The notes under the pieces: model-generated
Told to the model about the DNA's origin: nothing
Seen by the model: only the letters and a program-made list of their open reading frames with translations
Database searches by the model: none
In this document: positions 28,936 through 36,423 of the stretch, piece after piece
Layout of the letters: every line of letters starts with the position of its first letter
How positions within the stretch are numbered: position 1 is the first letter of the stretch
From: Qipengyuania gaetbuli
GTDB taxonomy: Bacteria; Pseudomonadota; Alphaproteobacteria; Sphingomonadales; Sphingomonadaceae
NCBI RefSeq assembly: GCF_020171365.1
Contig: NZ_JAIUZO010000002.1
Span: 2,078,001 to 2,142,000 of the forward strand
Reading direction: 5' to 3'
Length of the DNA: 64,000 bases
Made by a program: the position numbers and the translations under genes

Positions 28936-30501
28936 CTAGTCCCGGGCCACGCATTCGTAGACGAGGCGCTCGTTCGGTTGCTGCGGCAACTGGGAGAGCA
29001 CTTCGCCCTGCAGGTCGCCGAGCTTGGTCGCGGCGCCATCGTCGCCGCACTGGGGCGCGGAATATTTGGCGCGCGCTTCGCGGGCTGCCGTCATGGCAGT
29101 TCGCGGGAGGAGATAGCGTTCGGACCTGAAGGTACGGCGATCGGGATCGAAGCTGTTCACTGACACCGCGTCCTCGTCGTTCGGGACGAAGACCCGCGAC
29201 CAATTGCCGGCCGCATAGCCGTATTGCGTGCGTTCGTTGACGCAGCCGGCCGTGGTCCAGTCGAATTCGATATCGGGCGTCTCGGCGCTGGTCACGCGGC
29301 TGCGTTCCGGAACGAGGCGGCAGGTCAGCGCCAGGTCGCCCCCTTCTTCTCCGGCGAGCGGACGGCCGCCGTCCCCTTCGCTTTCTGCCATCAGGCCTGC
29401 CACGCGCCGGTCGACCTCGTCGAGGCCGGGACGGGTCAGGAAGGCGATGAGGGCCACGACCACGAGGAAGCCCGCGACGGCAAAGGCGATGTTGGTCTTC
29501 TTCAGCCGGAGCGCGGCATCGTCCGCTTCCGGATCGATCCGCCCGCGCTGGCTCCATGCCCATAGACCGAGGCCGAAAGCGACAAGGACGAGGATGAACG
29601 CCAGCGCCATGCGATCCTCGCGGTCGTGGGCGACGGAAAGCTGTGCTTCGAGTTGCGCGCGCTCGCGCTTCTCGCGCGTGGCTTCGGCACGTTCGGCGAG
29701 GCTCTGGCGTGCCTCGGCCTGTTCACGCTCCAGCCTTTCGCGCTCTGCTTCCTCGAGGTCGGCAATGCTGCGACAGGGCTGCTCGTTGAGGCGCGGCTCT
29801 ATGTTGTTGGCACGAAGGAAAGGGACCAGTTCGCGGTTGGACACGGCGAAGAAGAATTCCGCATCGCCGCCGTCATTGTCAGCGCCGAAACTGTTGACCC
29901 CGACGACGCGGCCGCACTGGTCAAGCAGAGGGCCGCCCGAATTCCCGCGCGCGATGGGCGCGGTATGGAGGATGGTATCGAATTGCCGGCTGGGGCGTTC
30001 GCCGGACACGAAACCGCGGCTCTTCACCGGAGGCTGGCTGCGGAAGAGATCGGAAATGTCGAGGCCCTGTGCGCGGTCGACGTTCATCGGGTACCCCACG
30101 CTGGTAACCTCGCCCGAACTCGCGACAGGTCCGCCGGACAGGGCGAGGGGCGGCAGGCGCAGGTTTCCGGTCAACCGGACAAGCGCAAGGTCATTGCGGG
30201 AACTGGCAGCGACGATCTGTCCGTAGACCGCATCCGCCCCGCCTGAAGGAACGATCCCGACCCGCAGGTCCTCGTCGCGCATCGCGTCGCGTACCACGTG
30301 GGCATTCGTAACGATCATGGTCGAGGTAACGGCGAAACCCGTACCATGGCTGACCGGATAAAGCTCTCCGCCGTCTTCGCCGATGATGACGACACGCACG
30401 ACCCCTCGCGCAGCGGCGTCGATATCGGCCGGCTCTGCCGCAGCGAACGAGGGCAGGGCGAGCGCCAAGAGTGTCAGCAAGATAGCAAGGAAGCGTCCCA
30501 T
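28936..30501 (-). CDS. Trypsin-like serine protease with two C-terminal membrane helices
   Basis: A 521-residue exported protease. After the signal peptide (FLAILLTLLALALPSFAAAE) comes a trypsin-like domain with His68 (VTNAHVV), Asp104 (RNDLALV) and Ser188 (ARGNSGGPLL). There is no PDZ domain. Instead an Arg/Glu-rich coiled coil (EEAERERLEREQAEARQSL, about 250-290) leads to two membrane helices (about 296-314 and 334-358). A C-terminal ~150-residue domain contains four cysteines. The protease domain should face the periplasm. It is unlike DegP/DegS in layout. It is convergent with the TauD gene, with one base between stops. Confidence 0.82.
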   Translation of the reverse strand: MGRFLAILLTLLALALPSFAAAEPADIDAAARGVVRVVIIGEDGGELYPVSHGTGFAVTSTMIVTNAHVVRDAMRDEDLRVGIVPSGGADAVYGQIVAASSRNDLALVRLTGNLRLPPLALSGGPVASSGEVTSVGYPMNVDRAQGLDISDLFRSQPPVKSRGFVSGERPSRQFDTILHTAPIARGNSGGPLLDQCGRVVGVNSFGADNDGGDAEFFFAVSNRELVPFLRANNIEPRLNEQPCRSIADLEEAERERLEREQAEARQSLAERAEATREKRERAQLEAQLSVAHDREDRMALAFILVLVAFGLGLWAWSQRGRIDPEADDAALRLKKTNIAFAVAGFLVVVALIAFLTRPGLDEVDRRVAGLMAESEGDGGRPLAGEEGGDLALTCRLVPERSRVTSAETPDIEFDWTTAGCVNERTQYGYAAGNWSRVFVPNDEDAVSVNSFDPDRRTFRSERYLLPRTAMTAAREARAKYSAPQCGDDGAATKLGDLQGEVLSQLPQQPNERLVYECVARD

Positions 30502-30604
30502 CGGATGCGTTTCTGGCGTTCAATGGCTTTGACCGCAAGCTTCGGGATGCGACCTGTGCAATTCATCCGCACATTGTCCTCCAATCGGCTATGGAGCAGG
30601 CAGG

Positions 30605-31633
30605 ATGATCGACAGCGACAAGGCATGGCAGGCGGTATTGCGGCGCGACCGCTCTTTCGACGGGCGGTTCGTCACCGGCGTGCTGACCACCGGCATATAC
30701 TGCCGCCCGTCCTGCGCGGCGCGCCATCCAGCGCGATCCAATGTGCGCTTCTTCGTCGATGGGGCGGAAGCGAGAGTGCACGGGCTCAGGGCCTGCAAGC
30801 GTTGCCTGCCGGACGACGTGGCACGGGACGAGGCCGCCGTGCTGGCCGCAATCGACGAGATCCGGCAGGCTGAAGATGCGCCTTCGCTCGCCGTGCTGGC
30901 CCGAATCACCGATTATTCGCCCTCGCACTTCCAGCGGGTATTCAAGCGCGCGACGGGGCTTTCGCCTGCTGCCTATGCCCGTGCACTACGCGAGGAACGT
31001 GCGCGCGATGCCCTTAGCTCGGGCGACAGCGTGACGCGGGCGATTTACGAGGCGGGCTATGGGTCGGCTTCGCGATTTTACGAAGGTACGAAGGGAAAGC
31101 TGGGAATGAGTGCGAGCGACTGGCGCGACGGGGGAAGCGGGCGGACCATCCACTGGACCACAGTGGATACCAGTCTGGGCCCGATGCTGGTGGCCGCGAC
31201 CGATAAGGGTGTTTGCTGCCTGTCTTTCAACGAAGGAGAAGACCACTTGCGCGCCCGCTTCCCCAAGGCCGACATGGTTGAGGGAGGGGCGGACTTCCGC
31301 ACCCTGTTCGAGGCTGTGACGTCTGCCGTAGAACAGCCTTCGACAGCCACGACCGTCGATATCCCACTCGATGTGAAGGGCACGGCATTCCAGCAGCGCG
31401 TTTGGGAAGCGCTCAGGCAAATCCCTGCAGGTGAAACCCTAAGTTACGGCGAACTGGCCGCTGCAGTCGGCAATCCCAAGGCCAGTCGGGCCGTAGGCGG
31501 CGCCAACGGAGCTAACAATATCGCCGTGCTCATTCCATGCCATCGCGTCATCGCTGCCGATGGCGGTCTTGGAGGCTATGCCTATGGAACCGCAATCAAG
31601 GCCGAACTGCTGCGCCGAGAGCAGGGCGATTGA
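30605..31633 (+). CDS. ada: Ada: O6-methylguanine-DNA methyltransferase and regulator
   Basis: Repairs alkylated DNA by suicide methyl transfer and activates the adaptive response. The 342-residue product has the zinc domain with Cys33, Cys37, Cys64 and Cys67 (Cys33 is the methylphosphotriester acceptor), an AraC-type helix-turn-helix (LARITDYSPSHFQRVFKRA), and a methyltransferase domain with the active Cys312 in IPCHRV. All key residues are intact. It is the first of a run of DNA-damage genes up to 34593. Confidence 0.97.
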   Translation: MIDSDKAWQAVLRRDRSFDGRFVTGVLTTGIYCRPSCAARHPARSNVRFFVDGAEARVHGLRACKRCLPDDVARDEAAVLAAIDEIRQAEDAPSLAVLARITDYSPSHFQRVFKRATGLSPAAYARALREERARDALSSGDSVTRAIYEAGYGSASRFYEGTKGKLGMSASDWRDGGSGRTIHWTTVDTSLGPMLVAATDKGVCCLSFNEGEDHLRARFPKADMVEGGADFRTLFEAVTSAVEQPSTATTVDIPLDVKGTAFQQRVWEALRQIPAGETLSYGELAAAVGNPKASRAVGGANGANNIAVLIPCHRVIAADGGLGGYAYGTAIKAELLRREQGD

Positions 31634-31652
31634 GACAATTGGCAGCTTTCCT

Positions 31653-31681
31653 TTGACAACGCTCGTCTATCGCGGAAAATA
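31653..31681 (+). promoter_or_regulatory. Candidate promoter upstream of the J-domain gene
   Basis: A consensus TTGACA at 31653-31658, then AAAATA at 31676-31681 after a 17-base spacer, 106 bp before the ATG at 31788. The -35 is perfect and the -10 is weak. The surrounding 31634-31787 gap is visibly more AT-rich than the rest of the window. Confidence 0.35.
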
Positions 31682-31787
31682 AAGCCCATAAGTCGCGCTC
31701 TGCCATTGGCGGATTAGAACAATTTTCGTGTGGCTCCCGCTGTTATGCTGCGGGTGCGAATAAATACAGGTTCACGCGGATTGGGCG

Positions 31788-32375
31788 ATGGATAGCGGAC
31801 AGGAATTCGTAGATTATTATGCGCTGCTTCAGGTCAATCCGACCTGCGATGCGAAGATGCTGGAAAAGGCATACCGCTATTCTGCGCAGATGTATCACCC
31901 GGACCACACCGACACCGCCGATGTCGACAAGTTCCAGGAAATAATCGCCGCCTACAGCGTCCTCCGGAACCCGGAAAAACGGGCGGAATACGACCGTGTC
32001 TACCGCGAACACAACAAGGGTGCGTTCTTCGCCTTCCCCGCCAACGAAGCGGTCCAGATAACCGAGGAATCGGCAATCGAGGACGCCGAAGCGCACGAGA
32101 AAATCCTGTTCCACCTCTACAAGCAGCGTCGTGAAAGCGCGACCGATCCGGGCGTGATGGGGTACTACCTCCAGCGAATGCTCGACTGCTCTGACGAGAA
32201 TTTCGAGTTCCACGCGTGGTACCTGAAGTCCAAGGGGTTCATCGAGATCACCCAGGAAGGCAAGCTCGCCATCACTATCGACGGCGTCGACCACGTCATC
32301 TCGATGAGCCGGACCGCAGAGGCTGAAAAGCTGCTCATCGCGCAGGCCAAGACCGGCACAGACGAGGCTGCCTAG
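31788..32375 (+). CDS. J-domain (DnaJ-like) protein
   Basis: A 195-residue protein with an N-terminal J domain: DYYALLQVNPTCDAKMLEKA YR, the essential HPD (MYHPDHTDTADVDKFQEII) and VLRNPEKRAEYDRVY. The rest (about 80-195) has no Gly/Phe or zinc region, so this is a type III J protein that would direct DnaK to a special client. The C-terminal part has a winged-helix look (YYLQRMLDCSDENFEFHAWY, KGFIEITQEGKLAITIDG). Its stop shares a CTAG with the convergent photolyase stop. Confidence 0.85.
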   Translation: MDSGQEFVDYYALLQVNPTCDAKMLEKAYRYSAQMYHPDHTDTADVDKFQEIIAAYSVLRNPEKRAEYDRVYREHNKGAFFAFPANEAVQITEESAIEDAEAHEKILFHLYKQRRESATDPGVMGYYLQRMLDCSDENFEFHAWYLKSKGFIEITQEGKLAITIDGVDHVISMSRTAEAEKLLIAQAKTGTDEAA

Positions 32376-33940
32376 GCGCGGGCCCAACCTTTCTTCGCCG
32401 GGGTGAGGCGGGCAAGAATCGCGTCCGCGCTGTCGAGATATTCCCGGCGCTTTTCGGCGTCCATCCTGTCCCAGGTCGAATAGATCCTCCCGATCCGTGC
32501 GTTGCGTTCCAGCCGCTCGCGGTGGCGGTCCATGAAATGCCAGTACAGCGGGTTGAAGGGGCAAGCGTCGGGTCCGGTTTTCTTGCTGACCACATAACGG
32601 CAGCCGGAGCAGTAATTGCTCATCTTGTTGATGTAATTGCCGGACGCGGCATAGGGCTTGGAAGCCAGCTTGCCGCCATCCGCATACAGGATCATTGCGG
32701 CCACATTGGGCAGTTCGACCCATTCATAGGCGTCAGCGTAGACGACCAGGAACCAGTCCTGCACCTCCTGCGGGTCGATGCCGGCAAGCAGGGCGAAATT
32801 GCCGAGGACCATCAGGCGCTGGATATGGTGGGCGTGCGCATTGTCGCGCGTCGAGCGGATGCAGTCGGCAAGGCAGGCCATGTCCGTATCTCCGGTCCAG
32901 TAGAATTCCGGCAGTTTGCGCCTTGCGTCCAGCTCGTTCGCCGATTGCAGCCGCGGCATCTGGTGCCAGTAGAACCGCCGGACATATTCGCGCCAGCCGA
33001 TGATCTGGCGGATGAAGCCTTCGACCGAATTGAGCGGAGCCCGGCCATCGCGGTACGCCTTTTCTGCGCGGCGACACAGTTCGAGCGGGTCGAGCAGGCC
33101 GAGGTTGATGCTGGTCGAAAGCATCGAATGGAACAGATCGTCCTCGCCTGCGATCATGGCGTCCTGATACGGTCCGAAACATTCGATACGCTCTGCAAAG
33201 AAGGCATCGGCCGCCTCTTCGGCCTCTTCGCGCGTGACCGGCCATTCGAACCGCTCGAGGCTGCCGAAGTGGTCGCCGAACCGCTCCTCGACGAGAGCGA
33301 TGACCTCCCCGGTGATGTCGTCCGGCTCGAACTTCGGGCGTTCGGGCGCTGACAGGCCTTCCTTGGGCGGCTTGCGGTTCTCGCTATCGTAATTCCACTC
33401 GCCGCCTTCAGGATCGTTATCGTTCATCAGCAGGCCGGTCTTGCGGCGCATCTCGCGGTAGAAGTACTCCATCCGCAGTTCCTTGCGCCCTTCGGCCCAG
33501 TCATCGAATTCCGCCTGGGTGGAAACGAACCGGTCATCCGGCAGGATGAGAACTTCGCAGGGAAACTTGTCGGCCCACTGGTCGAAATCCTCTCGCAAGC
33601 GCCATTCGCCCGGCTCAACGACATGAATGGCCCGGGGTGAATGCTCCTTCACCGCCCGGGCGACCTCGCCGGTCAGACTGCCCGCATTGTGCTCGGCTTC
33701 GAGCCGCACGTATTCGACCGTCCACCCCGCATCGCGCAGCTCGGCGGCGAAGTGGCGCATGGCGGAAAAGACCAGCACGATCTTCTGCTTGTGGTGCCGG
33801 ACGTAAGTCGCCTCGTCCCAGACTTCCATCATCAGGACCACCGTATCGTCCTTCGACCTGCCCCTCAGGCTGGCGAGGTCGCGGGTCAACTGGTCGCCGA
33901 GGATGGGGACGAGGATCGGGCCGCCGGTAGTGTCTGCCAT
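32372..33940 (-). CDS. Iron-sulfur bacterial cryptochrome/(6-4) photolyase
   Basis: A 522-residue FeS-BCP family photolyase that repairs UV (6-4) photoproducts with light using FAD. It begins LVPILGDQLTRDLASLRG, the FeS-BCP N terminus. The four cluster cysteines are visible: Cys356, Cys444, Cys447 (NYCSGCRY) and Cys460 (DACPFN). Their spacing equals that of Agrobacterium PhrB (350/438/441/454) shifted by six. The FAD/lesion region (INLGLLDPLELCRRAEKAY, GWREYVRRFYW) is intact. It is followed after 32 bp by no co-directional gene; the SRAP gene lies just upstream. Confidence 0.93.
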   Translation of the reverse strand: MADTTGGPILVPILGDQLTRDLASLRGRSKDDTVVLMMEVWDEATYVRHHKQKIVLVFSAMRHFAAELRDAGWTVEYVRLEAEHNAGSLTGEVARAVKEHSPRAIHVVEPGEWRLREDFDQWADKFPCEVLILPDDRFVSTQAEFDDWAEGRKELRMEYFYREMRRKTGLLMNDNDPEGGEWNYDSENRKPPKEGLSAPERPKFEPDDITGEVIALVEERFGDHFGSLERFEWPVTREEAEEAADAFFAERIECFGPYQDAMIAGEDDLFHSMLSTSINLGLLDPLELCRRAEKAYRDGRAPLNSVEGFIRQIIGWREYVRRFYWHQMPRLQSANELDARRKLPEFYWTGDTDMACLADCIRSTRDNAHAHHIQRLMVLGNFALLAGIDPQEVQDWFLVVYADAYEWVELPNVAAMILYADGGKLASKPYAASGNYINKMSNYCSGCRYVVSKKTGPDACPFNPLYWHFMDRHRERLERNARIGRIYSTWDRMDAEKRREYLDSADAILARLTPAKKGWARA

Positions 33941-33972
33941 GCGCCCTCAATGCGCGAGGATAGCGCCGGTGC

Positions 33973-34593
33973 CTAGAAGAGAGACGATTGCGCGGATTGC
34001 CCGGCCCACGGGATGTCCGTGCGGTCGATCGCCAGTTCGCCAGCGAACGGTCGGCACAGGGCAAAGGCATCGTCCGGCGAGCCGTCCATCCACGTCTCGC
34101 GGTCGCTCTCCGTCAGGATCACGGGCATCCGGTCATGGATTGCGGACATCTGCTCCGATGCATCGGTCATGACCATCGAATAGCAGTCGCCCCATTCCGC
34201 GCTCTTTCGCCAGATCCCGGCGACCGTGAACACCTCGCTGCCCGGCAGTGTCATCCAGGTCCGGGTCATTGACCCCTTGGGCCCTTGCGCTTCGGCAAAG
34301 CCTTCCAGCGGAATCAGGCATCGCCGCTCAATGAAGCTGCTCTTCCAGAACGGGCCGGACAACTTGTCGGTCCGCGCATTGTTGACCGGCTTGGGCTTGA
34401 GCGGCTGGCCCTTCGCGCCCTTGCGCGGCAGCGGAAAGCCCCAGGTCATCGTCTCGACCTTGCCGCCGGCAAGAACGAGGCCGGAATATCCCGGATAAAT
34501 CTCGCCGCCCGCATTGCTGCCGATTTCCGCCACCAAGTCGAACAGCTGGGCGACTTCGGTCGCGTTCTTGGTCATGCGGTAGAGGTTGCACAT
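33973..34593 (-). CDS. SOS-response-associated peptidase (SRAP/HMCES/YedK)
   Basis: A 206-residue SRAP protein that crosslinks to abasic sites in single-stranded DNA through an N-terminal cysteine. The start MCNLYRM leaves Cys2 at the N terminus after Met removal, as required. Other conserved points are NARTDKLSGPFWKSSFIERR CLIP, the Glu in PLEGFAEAQ, and the His in MSAIHDRMPVIL. It lies 32 bp upstream of the photolyase in the same direction, so co-expression is likely. Confidence 0.92.
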   Translation of the reverse strand: MCNLYRMTKNATEVAQLFDLVAEIGSNAGGEIYPGYSGLVLAGGKVETMTWGFPLPRKGAKGQPLKPKPVNNARTDKLSGPFWKSSFIERRCLIPLEGFAEAQGPKGSMTRTWMTLPGSEVFTVAGIWRKSAEWGDCYSMVMTDASEQMSAIHDRMPVILTESDRETWMDGSPDDAFALCRPFAGELAIDRTDIPWAGQSAQSSLF

Positions 34594-34693
34594 AGGCTCC
34601 GGCTATCGCTTCAAAAGCGCTTGGGCTCAATCCTTCTTGCCGCAACACAGTCGTGAAAGGGCGGCGGACGACCGGCGCCCGCCGTTCATGGGA

Positions 34694-36328
34694 TCAGGCG
34701 GTCTCGGTGCTTTCGCCGCAATCGGAACCTTCTGTGCCTTCTCCGTCGGCTGCCGGTTCTGCATCGTCCTTGGGCTCTTCCTCCTTCTCTTCGGAGGCCG
34801 GATGCTTGGGCTTGAGGCGCTTGAGCAGCGGTTCCTTGTCGCCCTTTTCGAACAGGTCGAGTTCATAGGAGAGGCAGCGGGCTACGCGGGTGCCGTGACC
34901 CGTCTGGATCAGCGGGTTGAGAAGCGACTTGGTGATGCCGATTTCGCCTTCGAGCAGGAACATGTGCGCCAGAGTCTGGCGGATGCCTGTATCGAAAGGC
35001 GCGTACTGATAGGCGCTTTCGAGAGCGTTCTTGGCTGAATCGGGTGCTTCTTCGCCCGACAGCAAATAGGTCAGGTAATAGCCGTAGAGCGGGACCGGAT
35101 GGTCGTTCTCCATGTTGTTGGCCGCGATGAAACGTTCGCGCGCCTGCGCCATCATTGCCTTGTCGTCGAGCGAACGCATCAACGAGGTGTTGGCCAGGTT
35201 GATCGCGGCTTCGGTCGAGTCTGGATTGATGGCGAGTGCCTTGTTCGAGAGTGCTTCCGCTTCGGTGTAATTCTTGTTGTCGAACTCGACCTCGGCTGCG
35301 GCAAGGAGCACCGGCACGCTTTGCGGGAATTGTTCGACCAGCGCACGCGCCTTCGGGAGCTGCTTGGCTGCCGCCTTTTCGTCGACGCCAACTTTCGATT
35401 CGATCATCAGGTCGATACGCGCTTCCTCGTCGGCGCTGAGCTGGCGGATCTTCACCTTCGGCTTTTCGGCGTTCATGTAAGGCACCTTGAGTACCTTGGC
35501 CGAGCCGCGGCGATAGGAGTCCAGTTCCTTCTCAAGCTGGTCGAGATCGCCGAAAGCGGCCTTGGCCGCGTCGAGCCGGCCTTCGCCGCGAGCAAGGCGC
35601 GTGACGTAATCGGTGATCTGCGGGCGGCGTTCCGGGGTGAAGTTCAGCAGGCTGGCGAGCAGCCAACCGTGACCATAGGTGCGCGCAACCGTTTCACGAT
35701 CGGGTTTCGCCGGCGGATCCATCATCTTCTCGACGTCGAGATTGACCGCCATGATTTCCAGGCTCCGCCACGTTGGCGCATCGCCGATCACGAAGCGGTT
35801 TCCTTCCGAGCGCAGCGTCGAAAACACCTCTGCAAAGCCTTCGCGGTACCAAGCGGGGTACGGGGCGTTGCGGTGCTGGAACATGAAATAGTGCACGTAT
35901 TCGTGGAACAGGACGGCCTTGGGTTCCAGCTCCAGTCCGCTGAAACGGTCCTGGTTGCTGCGTTCGTAGGTCACGTTCTGACGGCGAGGGACGAAGGCGT
36001 AGGAACCCGAGGCGCGGGGGATGAAAAACCCGCCGATGCCGCTGCCCGGTTGGCCGGCCAGGACAGCCATGTCGCGTGTCTCGCCGAAGCGGAAAACGAT
36101 GACCTTGGAGGAGGGCGGCAGGCTGCCGTCGTCAGGTCCGACGCCGCTGATGATGCGCAGGACCTCGTCCAGCCGTTCCAGGTCCTGGGCGAATTCTTCC
36201 GTGCTCGACTTGGAATCGCGCGAATAGATCTTGAAGTGATCGGTTTCGGCAAGGAACCAGTCGGCGGCATGGGCCGGCATGGCAACGAGAGCTGCGAAAG
36301 CAGCAAGAATTTTGGCGAAAAGACGCAT
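34694..36328 (-). CDS. Exported gluzincin-like metallopeptidase with TPR repeats
   Basis: A 544-residue protein with a signal peptide (RLFAKILAAFAALVAMPAHAA). The peptidase-like domain has the zinc motif HEYVH (His142-Glu143, His146) and the third-ligand region REGFAEVFS (Glu167), as in DUF1570 or peptidase-MA proteins. From about residue 260 it has tetratricopeptide repeats (ALVEQFPQSVPVLLAAAEVE, EAEALSNKALAINPDSTEAA), and it ends in an acidic tail (EEKEEEPKDDAEPAADGEG). The substrate is unknown. It is 95 bp downstream of priA. Confidence 0.8.
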   Translation of the reverse strand: MRLFAKILAAFAALVAMPAHAADWFLAETDHFKIYSRDSKSSTEEFAQDLERLDEVLRIISGVGPDDGSLPPSSKVIVFRFGETRDMAVLAGQPGSGIGGFFIPRASGSYAFVPRRQNVTYERSNQDRFSGLELEPKAVLFHEYVHYFMFQHRNAPYPAWYREGFAEVFSTLRSEGNRFVIGDAPTWRSLEIMAVNLDVEKMMDPPAKPDRETVARTYGHGWLLASLLNFTPERRPQITDYVTRLARGEGRLDAAKAAFGDLDQLEKELDSYRRGSAKVLKVPYMNAEKPKVKIRQLSADEEARIDLMIESKVGVDEKAAAKQLPKARALVEQFPQSVPVLLAAAEVEFDNKNYTEAEALSNKALAINPDSTEAAINLANTSLMRSLDDKAMMAQARERFIAANNMENDHPVPLYGYYLTYLLSGEEAPDSAKNALESAYQYAPFDTGIRQTLAHMFLLEGEIGITKSLLNPLIQTGHGTRVARCLSYELDLFEKGDKEPLLKRLKPKHPASEEKEEEPKDDAEPAADGEGTEGSDCGESTETA

Positions 36329-36423
36329 GTGCAGACCCCAACTTTGTGCGGGTCGGCCACTGTGTCGGCCATGCAGTCCCCGCGAATCCCTGTGGAGGAT
36401 GCTAATCGAGAGAACCGGCCAAA

